From: Sanderia malayensis
Taxonomy: Eukaryota > Cnidaria > Scyphozoa > Semaeostomeae > Pelagiidae
Assembly (NCBI GenBank): GCA_013076295.1
Contig: RQOL01000861.1
Span: forward strand, 2,666,001 to 2,730,000
Length of the DNA: 64,000 nucleotides
Direction of reading: 5' to 3'
In this document: piece after piece, positions 50,210-60,447 of the stretch
Layout: the number at the start of each line of letters is the position of its first letter
How positions within the stretch are numbered: the first letter of the stretch is position 1
Notes under the pieces: model-generated
The model's input: the letters and a program-made list of their open reading frames with translations, nothing else
Database searches by the model: none
What the model was told of the DNA's origin: nothing
Made by a program: the position numbers and the translations under genes

Positions 50210-52636
50210 TTATGGTGAATCACTTATCATTATAATTTCAAAACCATCTGGTTTTTTATCAAGACTCGTGATATTTGCGGAAGCATTATCTGCTGCCTCA
50301 CGAGGTGCATTGTCAGTCTTAGTAGTTTCATCTTTGTCATTTTCATCATCTTTGTCATTTTCATCATCATTATCACTATCATCATCTTCATCTGAGTCTG
50401 TACATTCCGTGCAAATCCACAAATATCCTCTTCGCTTGGGATTCGTCTTCAACTTTGGTTCACAGCATTCAAAATGATACAATTTTGAGCAATCGTCACA
50501 ACTGACCATGTTTTTATTGTCTCCCTTTTTGCCGCAAACTGAACAATCATCAAATATTTCTTCGATTTTTGTTCGTTTACGTCCTAGCTTAACTGGGGTT
50601 GTCTTCACAGGAGATTCCACCTTCACAACTGAATCAGTACTAGGCTGTTGCGGTTGTTGTGGTTGTTGCGGTTGTTGTTTAGTGGTGTTTTTCCTTGGTC
50701 TTCCTCTTCCTCTTGAAGCATTGTTGTTTTTTCGAGGCTGTTTCTCTTCGTCACTAGGTGTGAATTTCTTCGGTGCTGTTGAAATACGCTTCCTTCTCTT
50801 TGCAATGGGTTCATCCAGATCAACTGACTCCTCGCTGCTTTCACTCTCATCGCAATTCGTACAATGCCAGAACCATTTTGGCCCCTTCTTCGGCAGATGC
50901 GTTAACGGTGGATCCAAGCATTGTATATGATAAAAGTTATCACAGTTATCACACTGTGCCATTAAATGTTGATTGTCAGTGGCATTGCATTCAGCACAGA
51001 CATGGACAAATTCCTCAATGGATGCAACATTTGTTTCCTTTTTTACTTTCTTTGCAGGACTCAAAACCCTAGGCTTGGCTAATTTTTCACCAACTATCAA
51101 TTCTACAGCACTGTGAATACTTGTAATCTTAGAGGCAAGTTCTTTCTTGATCAATGTCAGCTTTTCACTGTCCGATATCATGTCATCCCATTTCTCTTGC
51201 AAAATTATCTGGTGTGATTGGTTCCTCTTTATGCTTTCTTGCAGGCTCCTATGTTTCTCATCACATTCTTTAAGCCACTTTTCTCGCTTGAAAAAATGGT
51301 GGATAAAGCTTGTGGTCAAGTTCGGTTTAAAAATTGCACCCCCTTTTGCTTCTATGTGATGGTGTGACAATTCGTGGTCTCTATAGTCCTCCAGCAACTC
51401 TGCCTTTCTCACCAACATTTCGCAGGCTTCCGGGCAAGTCGTCAGCAGTCTTGGCTTATCAACAGAGGGTGGCTTAGCTTTCAGATTACTTTTAAGAAAT
51501 TCACTATACTCATTGCAGGCATGTTCGTAAGCCAAGGTTATTCTTTCTCTTTCTGTGGGGTCTTTTGCACGTTTGAAGTTCTTAGCATGGGCTTGGAATG
51601 CTAGCCAGTTCATTTTACGAGACTTCATCACCTCTTTATCTGTGTGTACCTTGCAATGTGCATACAGCTCATCAGCTTCGCTGTCATCCAATTTGCCTGC
51701 ATCTGGAATCTCGATCAACAAACCGTGTTTTTGAGCACACACTGCATGGAAAAAGGTCTTGCAAAGTCCAGCATCACAACCGATGCAAACACCGGTTTTA
51801 CTAAAACGTTGATCCTCGCACAGCACACATCTTCTAGCTCCCCAACGAGCCGATCCAATGTCCTCTAGCACAATCATCCGCAACCTGTCAACATCTCTGA
51901 AACCAACCCCCGGTACGTAAATTGCACAGATCAAGTGAACCCATTTTCCCGTATCAGTTTGCTTGAGAATGCCTCCCTTGTTTGGACAAAGTTCACAAGC
52001 GGCATTAACTTTTGCTTTGCAGACGTCACAAAACCACGGCTCCGTGTCGGCATCCGAGTCACTCTTATCTTCTGAGACAGAATCTTCTGTATCACCATAG
52101 CAACCTTCGTGGACGGTAATACCGCAATTATCGCATTCTACTAGTTCATCTTCTTCAGTGCTTTCGGTTTCCAAGCATATACCACATATTAAAATATCTG
52201 ACACGTCCTTGGAGCTCTTTAGGGTTGTACTCGTTTCATTGTGGATGTGGTTATTCGATTCACTTTGCTGCTTCACAAGTGGAGATTCCTCCAGAATGTT
52301 CCCTTCGTTGAACATCTGTATCCTTTCTTCAGTAAGAATGGAGTCTTCTGCACCAACACCTTCTTCTTCGTCGGCACTATCTTCACCAGATGAACTTTCA
52401 GATAAACTCTCATCCGTTTGGTTTGTTGCATCTCCTTTCTCACTTGCATCATCGGAGCTGTTTCCTTCTCCATCTGATGAAGCCACAAAGTCTTCATCAT
52501 CCTCACTGTCACTTGCAACTAAGTTGAAATTAAACAGTGGTTTGTCTGGAGCTCGGATTTTCCTCTTGCTTCGGGCACGTTTATGTATGGAACTAGTAGA
52601 GTTCTCTATATTCTGAGATTTATCATCGTTTGCCAT
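50210..52636 (-). CDS. PHF14: PHD finger protein 14, intronless
   Basis: One uninterrupted frame of 808 residues. After an acidic Ser/Asp/Glu-rich N-terminus (SDSEDDEDFVASSDGE) comes a PHD1 - zinc knuckle - extended PHD2 cassette: ICGICLETES, CDNCGITVHEGCYG, WFCDVCKA, CELCPNKGG, WVHLICAIYVPGVGF, CVLCEDQRFSKTGVCIGCD, FFHAVCAQKHG. A coiled/helical middle follows, then two more PHD fingers (CAECNATDNQ..FYHIQCLDPP; CSVCGKKGD..LYHFECCEP) and an acidic tail. Domain order matches PHF14, a reader of unmodified histone H3 tails. An AT-hook-like RGRGRPRK and a CAA/CAG-coded PQQPQQPQQPQQP run lie between PHD3 and PHD4. All neighbours have introns, so an intronless copy is odd; the frame is intact. Convergent with the synaptophysin-like gene, divergent from the GALNT gene. 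Confidence 0.9.
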   Translation of the reverse strand: MANDDKSQNIENSTSSIHKRARSKRKIRAPDKPLFNFNLVASDSEDDEDFVASSDGEGNSSDDASEKGDATNQTDESLSESSSGEDSADEEEGVGAEDSILTEERIQMFNEGNILEESPLVKQQSESNNHIHNETSTTLKSSKDVSDILICGICLETESTEEDELVECDNCGITVHEGCYGDTEDSVSEDKSDSDADTEPWFCDVCKAKVNAACELCPNKGGILKQTDTGKWVHLICAIYVPGVGFRDVDRLRMIVLEDIGSARWGARRCVLCEDQRFSKTGVCIGCDAGLCKTFFHAVCAQKHGLLIEIPDAGKLDDSEADELYAHCKVHTDKEVMKSRKMNWLAFQAHAKNFKRAKDPTERERITLAYEHACNEYSEFLKSNLKAKPPSVDKPRLLTTCPEACEMLVRKAELLEDYRDHELSHHHIEAKGGAIFKPNLTTSFIHHFFKREKWLKECDEKHRSLQESIKRNQSHQIILQEKWDDMISDSEKLTLIKKELASKITSIHSAVELIVGEKLAKPRVLSPAKKVKKETNVASIEEFVHVCAECNATDNQHLMAQCDNCDNFYHIQCLDPPLTHLPKKGPKWFWHCTNCDESESSEESVDLDEPIAKRRKRISTAPKKFTPSDEEKQPRKNNNASRGRGRPRKNTTKQQPQQPQQPQQPSTDSVVKVESPVKTTPVKLGRKRTKIEEIFDDCSVCGKKGDNKNMVSCDDCSKLYHFECCEPKLKTNPKRRGYLWICTECTDSDEDDDSDNDDENDKDDENDKDETTKTDNAPREAADNASANITSLDKKPDGFEIIMISDSP

Positions 52637-53413
52637 TGAAAAATTCTCAACTAAAATAGATTTTGACAGTTGATTTAAAATGTAGTAAGTTTCAGTACCT
52701 GATACTTGATAGTCTCACACCTACTTCCCTCCTGTGTCTTTGGCAACTAACACACTAGAGCTTTCACAAGATTTCAGCAAAATATTTTCAAAAATTACCT
52801 CCAATCACGATTTGAGCAAAAGTAACTTATTCACTGTACTTTTCTTCTATAAATAAACCAAATGTTGACGCAAAATAAAGACAACTGAAGTTTTAATTAT
52901 CTGTGAATTGAACAGGCAGCATGCCAGCCTCGCTTCAAGGAAATGTCTTTTCAAAGCGAGACTTGTTGTATAGTTGTTGTTGTCGTTACACGTGGACTAA
53001 AAATATTGTTTGCCAATGCCTTGGGCATTCAGGTTATTTTATTAGTTATTAATTAATCTATTAATTGTTCATTGTAACGGGGATAATTGTTTGTTAATGA
53101 AGAGGATACCGAAGAAACGTATGGAGAGGATGAAACAAGATTGCCAGTAAAGACCGACTTTAAAAGTTTTGTTTGTTGGTGTATGATAATAACTGGTAAT
53201 TTTTTTTGGTAATATTGTAACTGGTAATATAACACTTGATCGTATGTGGTTTGCCACGAAATGTTGTCTTGCTGTTTATGATTTGAAACGAACTGTGCAA
53301 CCCTGGTTACTATCTGCTGATATTGTATTACTTTCAAACGTGAATAAAAACAGATCAAAAGTTTGTTCTTCACCCTGGAAACAATTAGAGCTTTCTTACA
53401 CCATTGAAAGAAC
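52637..53413. promoter_or_regulatory. Divergent promoter region, PHF14 / GALNT
   Basis: 777 bp between head-to-head start codons. No TATA box or CpG island stands out; an AAAGCGAGACTTG word near 52954 and several in-frame ATGs just before 53414 belong to leader sequence. It must hold both promoters unless 5' exons are elsewhere. Confidence 0.4.
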
Positions 53414-56400
53414 ATGGCAAATGTGATAAAATGTAGAAGAAAGCCTACCGTAGTAGTAACAGCTCTACTTGTTTTGTGCCTGTTCTTGTATCTATCATTC
53501 AGAAGTCAAAGTATAATAGACAAAGACAATAATATCGACCATAAACATGGTGATACAAGAAAGTTAGAAATCAATGCAAGAGACTCTAAAATTAGGAAAG
53601 CAAAAGGAAAACTTTTTGGTTCCAAAGATGTATCTTGGCCAGAGCTAAATGGCCCATTCGATCCAAATGACCCTGGCGAAGGTGGGGTTGCAGTCAATAC
53701 CAAACCGGAAGAAGAGAATCTTAAAAACAAAGCATACGCAGAGTACGGATTCAATCAATTTGTCAGTGATAAAATATCCTTACACCGTTCTCTATCAGAT
53801 CCGAGATCTCCTATGTAAGTATGGCAAGAAAATATACAAATACTTTTATTCATTTTTATACTATATTGTGTATTATTATTATCACATGCAATGTGTCTAT
53901 TTTTGTCATTACAGATGTAAAACTAAGAAGTATCCATCAAAGTTGCCATCAACAAGTGTCATCATTATATTTCACAATGAAGGCTGGTCAACATTGCTCA
54001 GAACTGTGCACACAGTGATCGACAGATCACCGCCAGAGCTTCTGCATGAAATTGTGCTCTGCGATGACTTTAGCAACAAAGGTAAGCAGTAATGCACAAC
54101 TTTTTGTATTGCTCTTTATCGTGCTCTCTGCTGCAGTATCATGCTGATAATTCCACGTGTGATATTACAGCACATTTGAGAGAAAGGTTAGAGAAGTACG
54201 TGGCGAAATTGGACAAGGTGAAACTTGTGCGAACGAAGCAGAGAGAAGGCCTGATCAGGGCACGTGCATTTGGTGCCGATCATTCCACTGGCGAGGTTGT
54301 GATATTTCTGGATTCTCATTGTGAAACAAACGTTGGCTGGCTGCCTCCTCTCCTCGCACGCATCAAGGCAAATTACAGGACTGTAGTTTGTCCCACCATT
54401 GACGTCATAGACCATCTGACGTTCTCATACCGTGGTGTGGATCCCCTTATTCGAGGCACCTTCAACTGGAGATTCGATTACAAAGAAAGAGGTATCACTG
54501 ATGAGCAAAGAAAGTCCAGAAAAGACGAGACTGATCCTGTCAAGTATGCAATATTTGTATTTTAGCGCTATTCGTTCAATTTCCCCATCACTTTCTAACT
54601 TTAGATCACGCGGGTATAAAGCGATTTCTATAACCACTTGGTTTATTGTTTCTTAAAACGAAAACAATCTTTGCTTTCCCACGGTAATGGATTCAATATT
54701 GACATTTGTTTACGTTTCCCAACATTGAAAGCATATAGAATGTATCACGGTAATATATTATATATGTTGTTTTCGTTTGTGTTGTAGATCTCCTGTTATG
54801 GCCGGAGGACTCTTTGCTATCAGTCGCAAGTTTTTTACGGAACTGGGAAAGTACGACCCGGGTATGTACGTCTGGGGCGGCGAGCAGTATGAACTGTCAT
54901 TCAAGGTAATTTTAGCGACTGTCTTTCACGCAACGTTACGCAGTAAAATCTCAGCTGGTTCGCGCAAGCATATCGTGCGTCAATGCAAAATTGATGTGCA
55001 GAATACGAATGCTTGCAGGGCAGTGACTGTAACAGTCTGATTTAACCATATAAAACCAGTGAGATCATTTAGGTTTGGTTAAAAATCACATTGTTACAGC
55101 CATTGCCCTGCCTATATCGCGCAATGTCGTGTGATATCGTGTCCTCTGATGTTCTTTGCTCCTTCGCAGCTTTGGATGTGCGGTGGCGAAATGGAGAACA
55201 TTCCCTGTTCACGTGTTGGCCACGTGTACCGGCGCAACGTTCCGTACACATACGACAAACCGAACGCGGTGCTCGTGAACTTCAAGCGAGTCGCAGAGGT
55301 GTGGATGGACGACTTCAAGGAGTTCTTGTACCAGCGACGTCCCGAGATTCGCAGCGCTCCCCAAGGTGATATATCGGACAGAAAAGCTTTGCGCAAGAAT
55401 TTACAATGCAAGAGCTTTGCGTGGTATCTCGCAAATGTCTGCAAGGATACAGTCAGAACAAAATATGAACCAGATAGAGGATACGGGGAGGTATCTACTT
55501 TCTGCAACTGTTTTGGTTTTTATCTTGGCTTTCTCACTTACAGTGGAAAACCTATGCTAGTGGAAGCCTCCTCATATTGAACAACTCTCAAAGTCACTTG
55601 TTTGTTCGTCAAGTGTTAGGGCTATTTAAGTGAACCTCAACAGACAGTGTAGCCCTATAGGTTTTCTCTATGAGGCTCTATACTATGCATGTAAGGCGAA
55701 CCTGTTAAACCCTGTCTATAGAGAGCTGTCCCGATAAGCGGGCTCATAGGAACATGCCCTAACGCAATTGAGAAAGGAGAGCATTTGGTGAAGAGGCTAG
55801 TTGATTCAACATTCATGCACTATAATAAGAAATTTCTTTCCAGATTAAACATATCAGTACTGGCTTGTGTTTGGACTCTATGGGACATCGTGATGGCCAA
55901 ACGATCGGTCTCTATCCATGCCATGGCCAAGGAGGCAATCAAGCCTTTCACTGGACCCATCTCTACGAGTTTCGGCAGAACGAAGAAGATTGCCTGGATG
56001 CACGCTACTCTGACCTCAACAATGTTTACATGGAGAAATGCCACGAGATGGGCGGCAACCAGAAGTTTGAATACAGAAAGAATGTGAGTGATGAATTTAT
56101 GTATACTCCATGAACGTTCCCAAATTGACATTTTGAAATAGACCGAAATTTGGCTAACAAATAGTCGAAACCTACTAATTAGGACCTTCTGATCACTTTG
56201 TGACAAATTTCAGCTCTCTAGGGCAATTGGCTCAAACGTTGGCCCCGACGGTTGGCTGCAGCAAGTGAATTAGCTACTTTATGTATACTCCATGAACGTT
56301 CAAATTCGACTAATTCATTAACATCACAGACAGACTTTTCAAAACCAAATTATTTTGACAATTATTAGATTACTATTAATGTTGCTTTTGTTTTATGTAG

Positions 56401-56595
56401 AGCAAGCTGATTTATCATTATGGTACTGGACTTTGTTTGCAAGTAGGAAAAAACGCAGGAAAAAATACTCTGATGTTGAAGGATTGCAACCAGGGTAGCA
56501 GTGCTCAGAAATGGAAATTATATGTGCAGGATGTAAAAACTGTTCCGCCATGGGCGAAAATAGCTCAGCAATTAGATGAATATAGAGAATACTGA
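53414..56595 (+). CDS. GALNT10: Polypeptide N-acetylgalactosaminyltransferase, GALNT10-like
   Basis: Golgi enzyme that starts mucin-type O-glycosylation by moving GalNAc from UDP-GalNAc to Ser/Thr. Exons 53414-53814, 53915-54081, 54171-54543, 54788-54905, 55170-55490, 55844-56083 and 56401-56595 give 604 residues. Type II topology: short basic cytosolic end, membrane anchor [17 protein letters not shown] (about 13-29), stem, GT-A catalytic domain with [20 protein letters not shown], the Mn-binding FLDSHCE, the Gal/GalNAc-T motif [11 protein letters not shown] and [11 protein letters not shown], then a ricin-type lectin domain ([32 protein letters not shown]). [17 protein letters not shown] and [17 protein letters not shown] favour the GALNT10/7 branch (pgant6-like). 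Subfamily assignment is from motif similarity only. Confidence 0.92.
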
Positions 56596-56763
56596 TTATA
56601 TACGATTGCTTTCATATTTGTATTGTGAATTATTTGAAACAAAGCTTTTATTACAATAATGTGATCATATTACTGTCGATGATAATTTAATCTCCAGAAA
56701 AATAATAGTGAGAAATACAGTGAGTTTCTTTTTCTGAGTTGCCATAACATAAATGTGATCGGG

Positions 56764-56813
56764 GCTCGAACCCTTTCAATGCCCGAACCCTTTCAATACT
56801 CGAACCCTTTTCC
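56764..56813. repeat. Three short direct repeats before beclin 1
   Basis: CTCGAACCCTTTCAAT-like 16-17-bp units in tandem, the last diverged, about 65-110 bp upstream of the beclin 1 ATG. Confidence 0.6.
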
Positions 56814-56875
56814 TGTAATGATGGAACACCACACAGGGGGACAAGATCAAGATCAAGAAGAGGAAAGGCCCAAAA

Positions 56876-58799
56876 ATGGCGCAGAATTCTTCTGCAACTG
56901 GATTACGAGGAACAACCCATGTTAGTTTTGTTTGCCAAAGATGTTTCCAGCCACTACGTTTAGATCAATCACTTAAATCATTAGACGAAGATACACTACG
57001 TGAACTAACCGGTTAGTTGTTTAATGATGAAGATCTCCTCCTTTACCTACTTTCTTAGGCCAGTTTTCTCTTTCGATTAATTTTCATAGGACATCAGGAC
57101 TAAGGTCGATTGTAATGTGATGATAGCATCTAGATAAGGATTATTATATGTAAATTGATATTAATGGCATTCAGATGACCTTAACACTCCGATTAAGCTA
57201 GTCGAATAGGGCGCAGGGGGGGGGGGGTGAAGCCTGGCAGCCAAAGTAAAGTAAGCAAGTCCTGGAAAACATGGGCATCGACATCCTCCGCGATTCTGCC
57301 TGCAAGATTTATCACGTAGTAAATTATTTTCAGCACCATTGCCATCCGAAGAGGCAATTTCACTCGATGACAATACAAAATCGACAAATTCAAATCTGGT
57401 ATGTTTGTTTTATTATGATATGATCTTGATTTATGTTGAAGCAATGCAATGAGGTACAAGGGACGCTGAGAGTATTTTTCTCTTATTTATTTGACCAAAC
57501 TTAGCAGAGCTACTTGATATTCTCTTTTAGCTTCCAGATGGTAACAAGTCAAATGAAACAGAACACCCACCAAATGTTTCTGCAGCCAGGTAAATGCCAC
57601 ACGTGTCTATTACTTTAGAGTTCAGCAATATCAATTTATTCTATGTATACTGGCATTATAGCAATGGCTGAAGTAGAATTGGAAAATGGAGCTAGATTGT
57701 TGTTTGTTACTCTGCTCTCTAGGTCGATTTCTCAAGAAGGTAATGGATTTACTTTGCTTGGGGAAGCATCAAGTGTTACAAAAGCAGATAATCTTAGTCA
57801 CAGATTAAAGGTTTGTTGTAATTTACTGGTTCGTCTATTGCTTGCTTTTTCTTTACGATTTAAAAAATCTTTTACCTTGTGTATAACGTTAATTCTTCTC
57901 TGTTTATCTAGGTCTCTGCTAAGTTATTTGATATAATGTCTAACCAATCCGAAGTTGATCATCCATTGTGCGAGGAATGCACAGATGCTCTTCTCAACCA
58001 ACTCGATGAGCAGCTACACATTGCAGAAAAAGAGCTGCACAGTTATAAACATTTCTTGGAAGATATCGAAAAAGTGCAAGAAAGTGAAGAGAATGAGGAG
58101 GAACTTGACGTTGAGCTGGAACAGTTGAAGAAGCAAGAGAGTGACCTTCTTTGTCAACTTGAATCTATTGAGAATGAAAGAGAAAAAATAAGGTTAGAAA
58201 ACGAAAGGTTGGATGTTGCAGAGCAAAAGTTGAAGGAGGAAGAAGAGAAGTATGGCAGAGATTATTGTCAGCATAAAAAGACATTATCTGATTTTCAAGA
58301 TGAACAAATCAGGTGGGCTTAATGAAGTTATCATCATTATTGCCATCATGATCTTTATCATCGTCAAAATTGTCACAAATACTTAGTAATTTTAGCCTGA
58401 TAGTCTTAATCTTATTTTAGTGTAAATAATCAACTTCAATATGCTCAGGCACAGCTTGACAAACTAAGAAAGACCAATGTCTTTAACAGTACATTTCATA
58501 TATGGTAACTATTTCACTTCTATGCTCATATTATCTTTGTTTGCCTTGCTTTTGGTTAGCCGGGTCACATGGTATGGCAACATTACTCACTGAATTGTTG
58601 CCTGTTTTTTGTTTTTGCCCTATCCTGTTTTCTTTATGCAGGCACAAGGGACATTTTGGTACGATCAATGGATTCAGACTTGGTCGCCTGCCTAGCGTCC
58701 CGGTACGCACTTCATTTCGTTTTCAACTTCATTTCTTGCATTGGATAATTTCCACAAATTTTTAAATGACAAGTTATTGTTATTGTTATTGTTTTCATT

Positions 58800-58830
<31 letters not shown>

Positions 58831-60082
58831 TTATTGTTGTTGTTGTTGTTGGTGTTGTTGTTGTTATTGTTATTATTCTTGCAGGTCGACTGGACCGAGA
58901 TCAACGCAGGCTGGGGGCAAACAGTGCTTCTACTTCATTCCTTATCAAAGAAAATTGGTCTCACATTCAAGAGGTAAGATGTCATCTTCATTTTCACCTC
59001 CCCGTTCTTGCACACGCCTCTAATAGTTGACAAACAACACTAAACTCTAACGATTAAATATCACAGTCTATTCATTAGTGTTAGTTATTTGCTGGGTGAA
59101 AAACGATCTACTTTATATCTCTTTTTGTACAGGTATCGTTTGGTACCTTATGGTAACCATTCATACATTGAATGCCTTGAGGAAAAGATGAAAGAGCTGC
59201 CTATGTTAGTTGTACATGAATCAATTCTTGTTTCTTTCTACAGCTACTGATTTCGTGTATAAATGTTTCTAAAGGAAATATAATATCAATAAGGCAATTT
59301 ATGAAGCGATATTTAACTATTATTTCTCGCTGCATTTCAGCTACGGCTCTGGTGGGTTCAGATTCTTTTGGGACACAAAGTAAGAGCGTATATTCATCCT
59401 CGCATCTTCTCATAAACCTTTGTATCTTTTTGTACATCTTTTAAATCTTCTTGATCTTATACATCTTCATGTATTTTTATACAAACGTTATCTTCGCTCC
59501 TAGATTCGACCAGGCTATGGTAGCTTTTCTGGATTGCTTACAACAGGTAAATATCGTGCAAAGAATTCAAGATTTGTAATTTGCAATACTTTCCTTTGCG
59601 AATGAATAACCATGTTTTTATTTTATTCATAGTTCAAGGAAGAAGTTGAAAGAGGAGATTCAGGTTTTTATCTGCCATACAGGTTGGTGTTTCGAACTAT
59701 TCTTTACTTTTCTTTTTTTGATCGATAACGATCCTGGAAGCACTTGCTGATAGATTCCCGTCATTGTTAACTTTACTTCAGATGAGTTCGTTTATTATAT
59801 ATTTCTTATTTTTTACTTCAGGATGGAAAAGGGTAAAATATTTGATTCGAGAGGAACTGGCTCTTTTTCTGTAAAGTGAGCATTGTTTCTTTCCGTTGTT
59901 TGTTTTTTTCACAAAAGATTAAACTTGATATTTAGCTTGTTTATATTTTGACATTCGTTATTTATTCCAGGATACAATTCAATTCTGAAGAACATTGGAC
60001 AAAAGCTTTGAAATTCATGTTGACAAATTTGAAATGGGGGCTCGCTTGGGTATCGTCTCAGTTTGCAGATAAATCGAAGTAA
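56876..60082 (+). CDS. BECN1: Beclin 1 (autophagy, class III PI3K complex)
   Basis: Exons: 56876-57011, 57334-57398, 57531-57589, 57723-57810, 57912-58312, 58421-58504, 58642-58702, 58885-58973, 59133-59204, 59341-59379, 59504-59546, 59633-59682, 59822-59875, 59971-60082. Phases close to 450 residues, the same length as human beclin 1. The N-terminal [15 protein letters not shown] and central [20 protein letters not shown] carry paired CxxC motifs; the BH3 segment is [20 protein letters not shown] (about 95-116), then a coiled coil and the membrane-binding BARA/ECD domain ([70 protein letters not shown]). It scaffolds VPS34/VPS15 with ATG14 or UVRAG. The stop is 365 bp before the next gene. 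Confidence 0.97.
58773..58877. repeat. (TTG/TTA)n microsatellite in a beclin 1 intron
   Basis: Over 100 bp of TTG and TTA triplets directly ahead of the acceptor of exon 8, where it doubles as an extended U-rich tract. Confidence 0.9.
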
Positions 60083-60447
60083 TTCAACAATAATTGGATA
60101 AAATTATAAACTGCAAAAGTTGTATATTAGTGATTAATGATGTAAGAAATGATAAACGTAATGTTATAGTTTGAGTTTGAGTTTGAGTTTTTTGTCTCCA
60201 TGCTCTCTGGCAAGCTCTTGCAACGCAAACTGCATTCCAGCGCCCTTTTTACCCACCTTTCACCTCCCTTTTGGCTCAGACATCCCTCCCCTTGCTTTAT
60301 TTGCACTCACCTGCAGCACACCAACAAACGTTTTTTCACACGTGCATATCAAAATATGGCCGCTTTCACTGTGTCACTTATACAAACATACAAAAACATG
60401 CTCTAACTTTTAATATCACGCACGTTTAAAAGTCTAATAAATGTAAA
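60083..60447. other. Short intergenic gap, beclin 1 to JmjC gene
   Basis: 365 bp holding the beclin 1 3' UTR and the JmjC gene promoter. The only AATAAA I see (60437-60442) lies 6 nt before the JmjC ATG, so the two transcripts probably overlap or beclin 1 uses a variant signal. GAGTTT is repeated at 60172-60190. Confidence 0.45.

Noticed and set aside
50508..52616. Several plus-strand open frames of 70-150 residues
   Set aside because: Antisense of the intronless PHF14; Cys/Ser/Leu-rich composition mirrors its acidic and zinc-finger codons.
58692..58977. PolyAsn, polyLeu and polyCys open frames
   Set aside because: Six-frame readings of the TTG/TTA microsatellite in a beclin 1 intron.
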